Of a stretch of 46,000 nt of DNA, positions 1-9,044 are shown piece after piece. Position numbers and translations under genes: made by a program. Positions within the stretch are counted from its first letter, which is position 1. The number at the start of each line of letters is the position of its first letter. The notes beneath the pieces are model-generated. The model was not told where the DNA came from. It searched no databases and worked only from the letters and a program-made list of their open reading frames with translations. Origin of the DNA: Pseudomonadota bacterium (GTDB lineage: Bacteria > Pseudomonadota > Alphaproteobacteria > Caulobacterales > Caulobacteraceae); assembly GCA_021816155.1 (NCBI GenBank), contig JAKAZA010000011.1, positions 1-46,000 on the forward strand. Reading direction: 5' to 3'.

Positions 1-243
1 CGGCGGCGCCTGCGGCTGTGGCTGCGGCGCCGCTGCGGCTTGGGTTTGCGGCGCCTGAACCGCGGGGCGAACGTCCGTCGGCTCGGAAGAGACGATGTTG
101 ATCGGCACCGACGAGCCGATCGGCAGCATCGCCGGGTTCGACGGGACGAACAGCAGCAGCGCCAGCACGGCCGCATGCAGCGCCGCGGCGGCGACGAGTG
201 CGGCAAGGCGGCTGTCGCGCCGGATCATCGCCGCACCGCTCAT
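1..243 (-). CDS. tolA: TolA-like protein, N-terminal part (cut by window edge)
   Basis: Only the first 81 codons are visible; the gene runs off the left edge. After a short basic N-terminus (MIRRDSR) there is one hydrophobic segment at about residues 13-31, then a conserved-looking SVPINIVSS stretch, then a Pro/Gln/Ala-rich linker. This is the layout expected of TolA, the inner-membrane protein that spans the periplasm and links the TolQR motor to TolB/Pal. The ATG overlaps the tolR stop by four bases (ATGA), so translation is probably coupled. The call rests on position after tolR and on the single membrane anchor with low-complexity linker; the diagnostic C-terminal domain lies outside the window. 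Confidence 0.8.
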   Translation of the reverse strand, partial: MSGAAMIRRDSRLAALVAAAALHAAVLALLLFVPSNPAMLPIGSSVPINIVSSEPTDVRPAVQAPQTQAAAAPQPQPQAPP

Positions 244-761
244 TGCATCGGATCGGGGGGCTGCGGCGACGTCGGCGCCTGGTCGCCGGCCGGCGACGGC
301 GCGACGTGCGGTCCGGACGAGGGACCGCCGGAATCGGTGATCAGGTTGATCTCGGTGAAGCCAGACGACGACAGCGCGGCCATCACCTGGGCCACGATCG
401 CGTACTGCGCCCGGCCATCGGCGCGCACATAGATCGGGCGCTTCAGCCCCGCGCCGGCCACCGATTGCAGCGCCGGCGACAACTGGGCGAACGGCACCTC
501 GTCCTCATTGAGGTAGATCGAGCCGTCGGCCTTCACCGAGACGGTCAGCGGTTGCTGCTGGTCCTGCATCGCGCCGGCTTCGGTCTTGGGCAACTGCAGC
601 GGCACGCCGACCGTGAGCAGCGGCGCCGAGATCATGAAGATGATGAGGAGCACGAGCATCACGTCGACCAGCGGCGTGACGTTGATCTCCGAGAGCGCAG
701 CGCGCCGGGCCCGGCGGCCACGCCGCCGGGCCTGGAACGGATCGTGGATCGAGAGCGCCAT
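240..761 (-). CDS. tolR: TolR, ExbD/TolR-family proton-channel subunit
   Basis: A 173-aa ExbD/TolR protein of the Tol-Pal envelope-constriction system. An Arg-rich cytoplasmic N-terminus (residues 11-20) leads into SEINVTPLVDVML and one membrane helix at about 31-50. Asp33 in LVDVM is the conserved membrane aspartate that carries protons through the TolQ-TolR channel. The periplasmic domain holds the family-typical LTVSVKADGSIYLN strand. The C-terminus has an unusual Pro-rich tail (PSPAGDQAPTSPQPPDP). It lies 6 bases after tolQ and overlaps tolA by 4 bases, so the three form one operon. Confidence 0.95.
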   Translation of the reverse strand: MALSIHDPFQARRRGRRARRAALSEINVTPLVDVMLVLLIIFMISAPLLTVGVPLQLPKTEAGAMQDQQQPLTVSVKADGSIYLNEDEVPFAQLSPALQSVAGAGLKRPIYVRADGRAQYAIVAQVMAALSSSGFTEINLITDSGGPSSGPHVAPSPAGDQAPTSPQPPDPMQ

Positions 762-767
762 GGCGAC

Positions 768-1484
<717 letters not shown>

Positions 1485-1545
1485 GGGCTCGCGTGCGACC
1501 TTCGGGGGGGGGGTGGGCGGCGAAAAGCGCACGCCGATGGTTAAA

Positions 1546-1998
1546 CTATGGCGTGGCGGCCGCCAGGAAAGGCGCGATCCGCTCACTGAGCTCCGGCGGC
1601 GGGCGGCGCGGGCGACCGTCCAGACGAATGCACACCACTTCGACCTCGGCCTCTGCGATCAGGTCGCCACCCCGCACGGCGCGCTGCCGCGCCAGGATCC
1701 GAACGCCCTTGCCCCTTCGGTACCGGGTGCGGATCTCGAGGACGTCGTCGACACGGGCGGCCTTGTGAAACTGGACTCCGATTCGCGTCACCGCAAAGGC
1801 GCATGGATCGGAGAGCGACAGAAGGGCGCTGTGCTCCACGCCGGCGGCGCGCAGGAACTCGGTGCGCCCGCGCTCGAAGAAGCGCAGGTAACCGGCATGG
1901 TAGACGACGCCGGTGAAATCGGTGTCCTCGTAGTAGACGCGCACGGGCAGCACGTGCTCGTGGCCCTCGAAGCCGCTGCGGAACTGGACGTCTGTCAC
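1546..1998 (-). CDS. ybgC: YbgC, Tol-Pal-associated acyl-CoA thioesterase
   Basis: A 150-aa hot-dog-fold thioesterase. The family signature is at residues 22-40: [20 protein letters not shown], with the catalytic Asp in the DTD triplet. YbgC proteins hydrolyse short-chain or phospholipid-related acyl-CoAs and are regularly encoded just before tolQRA. Its ATG overlaps the ruvB stop by four bases, and tolQ begins about 60 bases further on, so it bridges the ruv and tol genes in this transcription unit. Confidence 0.93.
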   Translation of the reverse strand: MTDVQFRSGFEGHEHVLPVRVYYEDTDFTGVVYHAGYLRFFERGRTEFLRAAGVEHSALLSLSDPCAFAVTRIGVQFHKAARVDDVLEIRTRYRRGKGVRILARQRAVRGGDLIAEAEVEVVCIRLDGRPRRPPPELSERIAPFLAAATP

Positions 1999-3020
1999 GG
2001 CTCGTCGAACAATCCGGACTGGCGCGGCGTGGCCGGGGGCGCGAGGCCGAGATGAAGGTAGGCCTTGGCGCAGGCGAGCCGGCCGCGCGGCGTGCGCTGG
2101 ATGAAGCCTTGCTGGAGCAGGAACGGCTCGATGACATCCTCGACGGCGTCCCTGGCCTCGGCGATGGCGTAGGCCAGGGTCTCTACGCCAGCCGGGCCGC
2201 CGCCGTAGTGCTCGATGAGCGCGGCGAGATAGCGGCGGTCGAGGGAGTCGAGGCCCGCCTCGTCGACCTCGAGGCGGCCCAGCGCGCCCGCGGCCGCCCT
2301 GCGATCGATCGTCTGGCGGCCGTCGGCGGCGGCGAAGTCGCGCACCCTGCGCAACAGGCGCCCAGCGACGCGCGGCGTGCCGCGGGCGCGGGCGGCGATC
2401 TCGGCGGCGCCGTCCGGGGCGAGCCCGGCGCCCATCTTGCGGGCTGCCGCGAGCAGCACCTGTTCGAGCTCGGCGGAGGAGTAGAACTCGAGCCGCAGCG
2501 GGATCCCGAAACGGTCGCGCAACGGCGTGGCGAGCAGGCCGGCGCGCGTGGTTGCGGCGACTAGGGTGAACGGCGCCAGGTCGATGCGGATCGAGCGCGC
2601 CGAGGGGCCCTCGCCGATCACCAGATCGAGGGCGTGATCCTCCATGGCGGGATAGAGGATTTCCTCGACGTTGGCGGCCAGGCGGTGGATCTCGTCGATG
2701 AAGAGGACGTCACGCGGTTCGAGGTTGGTGAGGATCGCGGCCAGGTCGCCCGCCTTGGCCAGCACCGGCCCCGACGTGGCGCGGAAGCCCACCCCCAGCT
2801 CGCGGGCGATGATCTGCGCGAGCGTGGTCTTGCCGAGGCCTGGCGGGCCGAACAGCAGCACGTGGTCGAGCGCCTCGCCGCGGTCGCGCGCCGCGTCGAT
2901 GAACACCCTCAGGTTACCCTTGGCCTGCGCCTGACCGACGAACTCGGCGAGCGTCTGGGGCCGGAGCGCCCGATCTGTCGGCTCGAATGGAGCCGGTTCG
3001 CCGGAAACGATGCGGTTCAC
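1995..3020 (-). CDS. ruvB: RuvB, Holliday-junction branch-migration ATPase
   Basis: A 341-aa AAA+ helicase that, with RuvA, drives branch migration of Holliday junctions. Visible motifs are Walker [10 protein letters not shown], Walker B FIDEIHR, sensor 1 AATTRAG, and the arginine-finger region LRDRFG. A C-terminal winged-helix region ends the protein ([22 protein letters not shown]). The start is GTG at 3020, whose GTGA overlaps the ruvA stop; it gives the standard RuvB length and N-terminus (VNRIVSGEP). The longer in-frame reading upstream is the ruvA antiframe. The 3' end overlaps ybgC. Confidence 0.97.
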   Translation of the reverse strand: MNRIVSGEPAPFEPTDRALRPQTLAEFVGQAQAKGNLRVFIDAARDRGEALDHVLLFGPPGLGKTTLAQIIARELGVGFRATSGPVLAKAGDLAAILTNLEPRDVLFIDEIHRLAANVEEILYPAMEDHALDLVIGEGPSARSIRIDLAPFTLVAATTRAGLLATPLRDRFGIPLRLEFYSSAELEQVLLAAARKMGAGLAPDGAAEIAARARGTPRVAGRLLRRVRDFAAADGRQTIDRRAAAGALGRLEVDEAGLDSLDRRYLAALIEHYGGGPAGVETLAYAIAEARDAVEDVIEPFLLQQGFIQRTPRGRLACAKAYLHLGLAPPATPRQSGLFDEP

Positions 3021-3631
3021 CTCCCGAGCTCCTGCAGCGAGGCCTTGATGAGCTCGGGCTCGGAAGCGTCTTCGCCGAGCCGCGCGGCGGCGTGGTCGAC
3101 CACGCGGCGGGCATGGGTCTCGGCGACGCCGAGGCCGAGCAGGGCCGCCACGGCCGCCCCTGACGCCGAGTCGCGCGTCGGCGAGCCCGCGGCGACGGAC
3201 GCGTGGAAGGCGGCGGCCGTGGCGGTCCCGAGCGGCTTGTCTTTCAGTTCGGTGACGATCCTGAGGGCGAGCTTGGCTCCGACCCCGTTGGCGCGCGCCA
3301 CGGCGGCGCGGTCGCCGCGCTGGGCCGCCAACGCGAGCTCGCTGGGGGAAAGCACGTCCAGAACCGCGAGCGCCGCCTTCGGCCCCACCCCCTGGATGTT
3401 CTGCAAGGCGACGAACGCGCCACGGTCCTCGCGGCCGAGGAACCCGTAAAGCCGCAAGCCGAGCTGATCCGACCACTGGGACTCGATGTGCAGCACCGTC
3501 TCGGCGCCGACGTCGGGCAGCCGGCCGAGCGTGCGCGCCCCGCAGCGCACCACGTAACCGACGCCCATCACGTCGATCAGCGCGTCCTCCTCGCCGATCT
3601 CCGCCACCTCGCCGCGCAGGCGTCCGATCAC
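3017..3631 (-). CDS. ruvA: RuvA, Holliday-junction DNA-binding subunit
   Basis: A 204-aa protein starting MIGRLRGEV, the canonical RuvA N-terminus of the OB-fold domain I. Helix-hairpin-helix repeats are seen at [13 protein letters not shown] and [13 protein letters not shown], and a small C-terminal domain that contacts RuvB ends the protein. RuvA tetramers hold the four-way junction open for RuvB and RuvC. It overlaps ruvC by 4 bases at its start and ruvB by 4 bases at its end, so the three are translationally coupled. Confidence 0.97.
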   Translation of the reverse strand: MIGRLRGEVAEIGEEDALIDVMGVGYVVRCGARTLGRLPDVGAETVLHIESQWSDQLGLRLYGFLGREDRGAFVALQNIQGVGPKAALAVLDVLSPSELALAAQRGDRAAVARANGVGAKLALRIVTELKDKPLGTATAAAFHASVAAGSPTRDSASGAAVAALLGLGVAETHARRVVDHAAARLGEDASEPELIKASLQELGR

Positions 3632-4131
3632 GCCGCGGCTCCCACGGCGCGGGCCTTGCGGGCGTGGGCGTGGCAGATCGCGACCGCGAGCGCGTCGGCC
3701 GCGTCGGCCGTCACTCCGCCGGCGGCGGGCAGGATTCGGCCGACCATGAAGGCGACCTGCGCCTTGTCGGCTCCGCCCGTCCCGACCACCGCCTTCTTGA
3801 CCACCGTCGCGGCGTACTCGGCCACCGGCAGGCCGGCTGCGGCCGGCGCGAGCATCGCCGCGGCCCGGGCGTGGCCGAGCTTCAACGTCGACGCCCCGTT
3901 GGCGGTGACGAATGTCTCCTCGATGGCCGCCTCGTGGGGCGCCCAGCGAGCGACCACCTCGGCGACGCCGCGATGAAGGCCCAGCAGCCGTTCGGCGAGC
4001 GGCGCGGTGTCGCGAGGCGCAACCACCCCATGGGCGACATGGGCGATGCGCGCGCCTTCCACCTGCACGACGCCCCAGCCGGTGCGCCGCAGGCCCGGAT
4101 CGAGGCCGAGGATGCGAATCGCGTTCGTCAT
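3628..4131 (-). CDS. ruvC: RuvC, Holliday-junction resolvase
   Basis: A 167-aa endonuclease that cuts Holliday junctions symmetrically. The acidic catalytic set of the RNase-H-like fold can be seen: Asp in ILGLDPGL near the N-terminus, Glu in AIEETF, and two Asp in [12 protein letters not shown] near the C-terminus. I chose the ATG at 4131 ([13 protein letters not shown]) because it gives the standard length; a second in-frame ATG five codons upstream is possible. It is the first gene of the ruvCAB-ybgC-tolQRA run, so the promoter should lie in 4132-4249. Confidence 0.96.
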   Translation of the reverse strand: MTNAIRILGLDPGLRRTGWGVVQVEGARIAHVAHGVVAPRDTAPLAERLLGLHRGVAEVVARWAPHEAAIEETFVTANGASTLKLGHARAAAMLAPAAAGLPVAEYAATVVKKAVVGTGGADKAQVAFMVGRILPAAGGVTADAADALAVAICHAHARKARAVGAAA

Positions 4132-4184
4132 GTGTTCCCAGAACATCGCGCGGACAACGCCGCCTGAAAAGCGTCCCGGAGTGG

Positions 4185-4199
4185 TTAACCGACGATTAC
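4185..4199. promoter_or_regulatory. Possible CtrA-type box (TTAA-N7-TTAC)
   Basis: The divergent gap between ruvC and the next gene contains TTAACCGACGATTAC. This matches the Caulobacter CtrA consensus TTAA-N7-TTAA at seven of eight fixed positions. The match is seen in the sequence; that this organism uses CtrA, and uses this site, is inferred from its apparent relationship to Caulobacter. A match this short can arise by chance. Confidence 0.3.
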
Positions 4200-4249
4200 C
4201 CGGCGGTCGGGCGCGTGGTAAGCGCACGCGGCGCTGAAGGAGGCTTCCG

Positions 4250-4693
4250 ATGACGGGATGGCGGCAGGCCTTGGCCGCCCTGGCCGGGGCGGTGGTCCTG
4301 CTGGCCGGGCGGGCGGTGCTGGCGCAGAGCGGCTTCTGGGCTGGCGCGTGGCGCGGCGAGGCCCGGGTCGGCTCCGCCACGATGCTGGTCGAGCTCGTCG
4401 TTCAGCCCGATGGAACCTACGTGGAGACCGAGCGGTCCGGCTCGATGATGACCATGCAGTCCGGACAGGTACGGCTGCCCGCGGCTGGGAAGATCGCCTT
4501 CACCGTGACGGGCTGGCAGCCCAGGACCACGCCCGCTTACCACGCGCTCGGGGGCGCCGGCGGCTTCTACGCGCCGGCGCTGCCTTCGAAGCCGCCGGGC
4601 GGCGTCTGGCGCTACCGGTTCACGGATGCAGACACCGTGGTTCTGCAGGGTGCGGGCCTGGGGGGATCGATGATGCTCGTCCGCGTCCGATAA
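4250..4693 (+). CDS. Small secreted protein of unknown function
   Basis: A 147-aa protein with a clear signal peptide: a hydrophobic core at about residues 8-24 and a likely cleavage after AVLAQ. The mature part is beta-rich (GFWAGAWRGEARVGSATMLVEL, then DGTYVETERSG) and resembles small lipocalin- or DUF-type periplasmic proteins that begin with a G-W-G motif, but I cannot assign a family. The start is well supported by AAGGAGG at 4237-4243, six bases before the ATG. It is convergent with the yebC-like gene, with only about 10 bases between the stops. Confidence 0.8.
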   Translation: MTGWRQALAALAGAVVLLAGRAVLAQSGFWAGAWRGEARVGSATMLVELVVQPDGTYVETERSGSMMTMQSGQVRLPAAGKIAFTVTGWQPRTTPAYHALGGAGGFYAPALPSKPPGGVWRYRFTDADTVVLQGAGLGGSMMLVRVR

Positions 4694-4703
4694 CGGCTGC
4701 AGC

Positions 4704-5450
4704 TCAGCCCGCCAGCTTCTCCAGCTCGGCCTCGTCGATGGCGTAGTTGCCGAACACGTTCTGCACGTCATCGTCGTCGTCCAGCGCGTCGATCAGCTTG
4801 ACGAGGCTCGCGGCCGACTCGCCGGAGACGGGAACCTCGGACTTCGGCTTCCAGACGATGGCCGTGGACTTCGCCGGCCCGAGGTTGGCTTCTAGCGCCT
4901 CGGCCACCGCCGCCAGGTCCTCGAACGCCGAATAGATGGTGTGCCCGTCCGCGTCGCTCTCGACGTCCTGGGCGCCCGCCTCGATGGCGGCCTCCATCAC
5001 CGCGTCGTCCGAGCCCGCCGCCTTCGGGTAGGCTATCTCGCCCAGGCGGTCGAACATGAACGACACGGCGCCTGTCTCGCCGAGGTTGCCGCCGTGCTTG
5101 GTGAAGATCGAGCGCACATTGGCGGCGGCGCGGTTGCGGTTGTCGGTGAGGATCTCGACGATCAGGCCCACGCCGCCGGGCGCGAAGCCCTCGTAGCGGA
5201 TCTCCTCCATGGTGTCGGCCTCGCCGCCCATGGCCTTCTTGATCGCCCGGTCGATATTGTCCTTCGGCATCGACTCGGCCTTGGCGTTGGCGATGGCGAG
5301 CCGCAGCCGCGCGTTCGCCGTCGGGTCCGGCACGCCGTGCTTGGCCGCCACGGTGATGTCGCGCGCCAGCTTCGAGAAGAGCTTGGAACGGATCCTGTCT
5401 TGGCGGTCCTTGCGGAACTGGATGTTCTTGAACTTGGAATGTCCGGCCAT
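4704..5450 (-). CDS. yebC: YebC/PmpR-family transcriptional regulator
   Basis: A 248-aa YebC-family protein with the standard N-terminus [18 protein letters not shown] and the conserved [19 protein letters not shown] segment. Full-length members have three domains, and the acidic C-terminal domain is present here ([18 protein letters not shown]). Members act as DNA-binding regulators; TACO1-like members help ribosomes through proline stretches. The gene is followed 12 bases later on the same strand by a histidine phosphatase gene in higher coordinates. Confidence 0.95.
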   Translation of the reverse strand: MAGHSKFKNIQFRKDRQDRIRSKLFSKLARDITVAAKHGVPDPTANARLRLAIANAKAESMPKDNIDRAIKKAMGGEADTMEEIRYEGFAPGGVGLIVEILTDNRNRAAANVRSIFTKHGGNLGETGAVSFMFDRLGEIAYPKAAGSDDAVMEAAIEAGAQDVESDADGHTIYSAFEDLAAVAEALEANLGPAKSTAIVWKPKSEVPVSGESAASLVKLIDALDDDDDVQNVFGNYAIDEAELEKLAG

Positions 5451-5462
5451 GGCGGGCGGCTT

Positions 5463-6074
5463 CTAGCGCCCGCCGGCCCGGGATGGAAGCGAGGCGCACT
5501 CCAGCCGCTCTTCGGCGCCGTCCGCGAGGCGGAAGATCACGCCCTGCGGCTTGTCGAGGGCGCGGATGGCGTCGAGGTCGAGGCCGAGGCAGAGGCCGCG
5601 CAGGGTGCGGGCGACGCCGGCGTGAGTGACGACGACGGTGCGGCGAGAGGCGGCGCGCGCGCGGGCCTCGGCGAGCCAGTCGGCGACCCGCGCCCTCAGC
5701 TCCTCGAACGTCTCGCCGCCCGGCGCGCGGCCGAAGATGCCGTTCAGGCCGGAGAACTGCGGCCACGCCGCCTCGAGCTCGGCACGGGTCAGGCCCTCGA
5801 AGACGCCGTAGCCGACCTCGACCAGGCGCTCGTCGACGACCGGCTCGGGCAGCCCGGCCAATTCGGCGACGATGGCGGCGGTCTGGCGGGCGCGGCCGAG
5901 CGGGCTGGTCTCGAGGCGCCACTCGCCGCCTTCGGCGCGCCGGATGCCGGCCAGCCGCTCGCCCATCGCCCGGGCCTGCGCCTCGCCGAGCGGCGTCAGC
6001 GCGGAGTCGACGCGGCCCTGGACGCGGTCCTGCGCGTTGTAGAGGGTCTGGCCGTGGCGAATGAGATAGATCAT
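5463..6074 (-). CDS. Histidine phosphatase family protein (phosphoglycerate-mutase-like)
   Basis: A 203-aa member of the histidine phosphatase superfamily. The N-terminal LIRHGQT motif holds the phosphorylated histidine, followed by the N and R of LYNAQDRVQGR; the second catalytic histidine is in VVVTHAGV. The substrate cannot be told from sequence; relatives include cofactor-dependent phosphoglycerate mutase, CobC and broad phosphatases. It lies just upstream of the yebC-like gene on the same strand, with 12 bases between them, so the two may be co-transcribed. Confidence 0.9.
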   Translation of the reverse strand: MIYLIRHGQTLYNAQDRVQGRVDSALTPLGEAQARAMGERLAGIRRAEGGEWRLETSPLGRARQTAAIVAELAGLPEPVVDERLVEVGYGVFEGLTRAELEAAWPQFSGLNGIFGRAPGGETFEELRARVADWLAEARARAASRRTVVVTHAGVARTLRGLCLGLDLDAIRALDKPQGVIFRLADGAEERLECASLPSRAGGR

Positions 6075-6133
6075 TCCCCGCGATGTAGCCCGCGGCTAGG
6101 GTGGGCGTCATCCGCCTGGGAGGCTTTGGGCCG

Positions 6134-6442
6134 ATGAATTACGACGAACTGGCCGACCCGGACGAGCCAGAGGAATTGCCCGAAGAGATCGTGCACTGGC
6201 AGCCGACGCACCGGCCGCTGACCACCGTCCACGGCGCGGAAGCGCTGGGCGCCTCGGCGACCGGCAGCTCCGTGGTCGGCGCGCTGGCGCTGGGCGCGCT
6301 TGCGCTCGGCGCGTTCGCCATCGGGGCGCTCGCGATCGGCCGGCTCGGGATCGGCCGCATGATCGTGCGCAACGCCAGATTCGACCGGCTGGACGTCGGC
6401 CAGCTGACGGTGAAGCGCCTCCGCGTGCTGGAGCGCGACTAG
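6134..6442 (+). CDS. Uncharacterised protein with Ala/Ile-Gly repeat block
   Basis: A 102-aa protein with an acidic N-terminus (DEPEELPEEI), then about 50 residues in short repeats of the type ALGA, AFAIGA, LAIGRLGIGRM, and then a charged C-terminal part with alternating hydrophobics (FDRLDVGQLTVKRLRVLE). The regular spacing could form a stacked beta-helix or a membrane-associated hydrophobic sheet. I do not recognise the function. I prefer ATG at 6134, with GGGAGG ten bases upstream; a GTG at 6101 is an alternative that adds 11 residues. Confidence 0.65.
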   Translation: MNYDELADPDEPEELPEEIVHWQPTHRPLTTVHGAEALGASATGSSVVGALALGALALGAFAIGALAIGRLGIGRMIVRNARFDRLDVGQLTVKRLRVLERD

Positions 6443-6505
6443 CGGCCGCCTGCCCACGACGACGATCTTACCGCGGCGAAAAACACCGACGCGCGCGCCG
6501 TCTCC

Positions 6506-6808
6506 TCAGTCGAGCTCGAGGTCCAGGAGCCGGACGTACTGTTGCCCGGAGTGCATGTCGCGCTCGACCATGCCGCCCTGCGGCGCGGCGCGCGGATAGG
6601 AGATCTTCACCATGCAAAGGGGTTCGACCGGATAGACCTCGATCATCGCCGCCTCCGTCTGGAGCAGGGGCGCGAGCGCCGCGGGTTGGAGCTTGGCGTG
6701 GTGGGCCCGGTAGCTCTCCGCCCCATCGAAGAAGGCGTCGACCGTGATCCAGAACGGCCCAGCCACCTTGGAGCGGACGTTCCGACAGACGTCGCGAAGC
6801 CTAGGCAT
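6506..6808 (-). CDS. DUF4387-family protein
   Basis: A 100-aa protein beginning MPRLRDVCRNVRSKVAGPF and ending YVRLLDLELD, which fits the DUF4387 family. In other bacteria this small domain is encoded beside, or fused to, the AtuA/DUF1446 family, as it is here. The start codon overlaps the last bases of the upstream gene (6801-8207), so the two are coupled. The biochemical role is not known; partners in the same complex is an inference from the recurrent pairing. Confidence 0.75.
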   Translation of the reverse strand: MPRLRDVCRNVRSKVAGPFWITVDAFFDGAESYRAHHAKLQPAALAPLLQTEAAMIEVYPVEPLCMVKISYPRAAPQGGMVERDMHSGQQYVRLLDLELD

Positions 6809-8207
6809 CGGCCCCCTCCGTCGCTGTGGCCAAGTCGATCCAGCGCGTCCGCACCAGCTCAAGCGGATCGTCGAGCTCGACCACATGGTTGAGTCTGAAC
6901 TCGAACACCTGTCCGCGCGGGATCTCGGCGGGCGAGAACGGAAAGCCGTAGCTCGGCAGCTCGACGCCGTCGGACAGCGGCATGTGGAAGAAGTACGGGT
7001 TGCAGGCCTTCGCCATCTGGTCGGCGAGATTCTGGCTCTCCGCGGTGATGACGCACATGACCCCGACCTCTCGCGGCGGCGCGGCCTCCTTCGGCACGGG
7101 GCCGCCGGTGACCGCGTTCCACCCATAGATGCGCAGCGACACGTCGAAGGCGCCTGCCCGCGCGCCCATCGTGCGCTCGATCCGCCGGGTCAGCACGTGG
7201 TGCATCCTGTCGTGAAAGAGGTCGAGATTGGCGAGCACCTGGGGATCGGCGATGCCCACGATCATGACCGTCTGGTAGCGGCCGGCCGAGGCGCCCTCGA
7301 GCTTCATCGTGTAGGGGCGAGGCTCCCAGACCGAGCCCTCGACCCGCACCCGGACTTCGCTGACCTGCTCGTAGCGGGCGGCGGTGACGTCTAGGACCCC
7401 GCCGGGCTCGGTCAGCCGGAACGGATTGCTGTTCTCGTAGAGCATGTGCGCGGACACGCTTTGGACTGTGCAGCGGGTGGCCGGGTGCAGCGGCTCGACC
7501 TCGAAGCCGGACCGGTCGATCGCCAGGATGACCCCGCTGCCCAGATTGACGTTGGCGGTGCACTGGGCGCCGCACTCGCCCGTCTTTCCCGCATGCCAGG
7601 CCGCCCCGGCGTGCGCGCCTCTCCAGATCGGATATGAGGCGAGCACCGCTGTGTCGGTGCTGCGGCCGCCGATGAGGATGTCGGCGCCGGCCTCAAGCGC
7701 CGCTATGTAAGGTTCGACGCCCATCAGGGCCACGATGTGGGCGCAGCTGTCGATCGTCGCGTCGTCCAGCGCGCCGAGCGGAGGCAGCGATCTCACCTTG
7801 CCAGCGGCATTCTTGGCCTTCAGCGTCTCGGCGGCGAGTTCGGAGTAGAGCGCGGCGACGCGGGGCGTAAGGCCCTCTTCGCGCGCCACCTCGGCAACGA
7901 TCTCCAGCGTCCAGTCCACGTTGGGATCGGCCCCCGCCTGACCGGCGGTCCCGACAAGGAGCGGCGCTCTGCTTCGGGCCTGCGCCGTCATCAGCAGACG
8001 GAGGTCCGCCTTCACGGCGTCTCGGCTGTTCTTCGAGACGCCGGCGGCGAGATAGGCCGCGCCGCTGTCGGTCGAACCGGCGTCGAGCGCGATGACGTCA
8101 AAGCCCCTCTCGATCGCGGTGACGACCTCGTCTGCGCGGACGCCGGCGCCGAGTTGGCCGGCTGGAACGAACACCCTGACCGGGCTGAATGCAGGTCCGT
8201 CCGGCAT
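6801..8207 (-). CDS. Acyclic terpene utilisation AtuA-family protein (DUF1446)
   Basis: A 468-aa protein with the AtuA/DUF1446 layout: a VFVPAGQLGAGV start, GFDVIALDAGSTDSG, ILIGGRSTDTAVLASYPI, and a C-terminal region with NPYFFHMPLSDG. AtuA is required for citronellol/geraniol degradation in Pseudomonas, but its reaction is not established, and many homologues lie outside terpene clusters. None of the other atu genes (acyl-CoA carboxylase, dehydrogenase) is nearby, so a terpene role is not supported here. It overlaps the DUF4387 gene by 8 bases. Confidence 0.82.
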   Translation of the reverse strand: MPDGPAFSPVRVFVPAGQLGAGVRADEVVTAIERGFDVIALDAGSTDSGAAYLAAGVSKNSRDAVKADLRLLMTAQARSRAPLLVGTAGQAGADPNVDWTLEIVAEVAREEGLTPRVAALYSELAAETLKAKNAAGKVRSLPPLGALDDATIDSCAHIVALMGVEPYIAALEAGADILIGGRSTDTAVLASYPIWRGAHAGAAWHAGKTGECGAQCTANVNLGSGVILAIDRSGFEVEPLHPATRCTVQSVSAHMLYENSNPFRLTEPGGVLDVTAARYEQVSEVRVRVEGSVWEPRPYTMKLEGASAGRYQTVMIVGIADPQVLANLDLFHDRMHHVLTRRIERTMGARAGAFDVSLRIYGWNAVTGGPVPKEAAPPREVGVMCVITAESQNLADQMAKACNPYFFHMPLSDGVELPSYGFPFSPAEIPRGQVFEFRLNHVVELDDPLELVRTRWIDLATATEGADA

Positions 8208-8247
8208 TTCACATTCCGCACTGCGCTGCCGCGCGGCATCGGCCGCA

Positions 8248-8264
8248 GCGGAACACCGTTCCGC
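8248..8264. promoter_or_regulatory. Inverted repeat upstream of the AtuA-like gene, possible operator
   Basis: GCGGAACACCGTTCCGC is a perfect 7-bp inverted repeat with a 3-base centre, 41-57 bases upstream of the AtuA-like ATG. The same gap holds a related half element (ATTCCGCA near 8213). Sites of this shape are typical for small dimeric repressors such as IclR or GntR members. No regulator gene is adjacent, so the protein that would bind is unknown. The rest of 8208-8446 shows no gene. Confidence 0.4.
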
Positions 8265-8446
8265 AACCCTTGTTATCGGCAGTCGTCCGCCCTCAATGCG
8301 CCAGCGTCACGGGCGGATGGCAAGAGGCAGGCGGCCCTCTTCCTCGGGACCGACGGCCCGTGGACAGCGCGATCAGGGCCGCGACCGGCCGATAGCGACG
8401 GGCCAGCGAGCGGACGCGCCGATCAAAGGCCGGCGGTTACGCGGAC

Positions 8447-8874
8447 CTAGGCCGCGTCCGGATTCGGCCAGGAGGCCTCGACGTTGTTGTTGTCGGGGGC
8501 GAGGACGAAGGCGACGTAGTTGGCATCGCGCCTGAGCCTCTGCTCGCGAAACCCGGGCGGCCCGTTGTCGCGGCCGCCGTTCGCCAAGGCGGCCGCGTAG
8601 AAGGCTTCGACCGCTTCGCGGCTCGGCTCGGCGCGGCGAAGGCGAGGTGTATGGGCGCGGCGCCCGAGACGTTGCCCGCCCGCCAGTAGCTGGGAACGCC
8701 TTTGCGGCCGCCGGAAATGAACAGGAAGCCGCGCCGATCGGGATCCTTGAACAGCGCCGCGTCGAACTGCGGCATGTTCTGCAGGCGCTCGATGCCACGC
8801 GGCTTCAGGCAGGCGGCGAAGAAGGGCAGGCTGACGTCCGCATCGCGGACGAGGAATCCGATGTGATCGAACAT
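8447..8874 (-). pseudogene. VOC/glyoxalase-family protein, frameshifted
   Basis: Codons from ATG 8874 read as a vicinal-oxygen-chelate protein (MFDHIGFLVRDADVSLPFF, then IHLAFAAPS). Near 8630-8640 the homology leaves this frame. It continues in the frame one base away as EAVEAFYAAALANGG, then NVEASWPNPDAA and a TAG at 8449. A single missing base explains it. The joined product would be about 142 aa, the usual length for this family of small glyoxalase-like proteins. Either the gene is a recent pseudogene or the sequence has a one-base error; the coding quality of both halves favours a recent event or an error. Confidence 0.75.
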
Positions 8875-9044
8875 GCGGTCACTATCCCTGAGGATGCGCC
8901 AAGGCGCGTCAGCAATGGCGGGCGCGGCGTATGACCCTCCGCGCGAAACGCAGGCTTGGCGACAGGCGCCATGCCGAGCGACCTGGACACAATCCGCCTC
9001 GCCGGGACGCGGACCCGGGCGTCCGGGCTTTTCCGCCGGACCTC

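Noticed and set aside
3021..3476. Extended N-terminus of RuvB
   Set aside because: The extension is the shifted reading of ruvA; the GTG at 3020 gives the standard RuvB length with a GTGA overlap.
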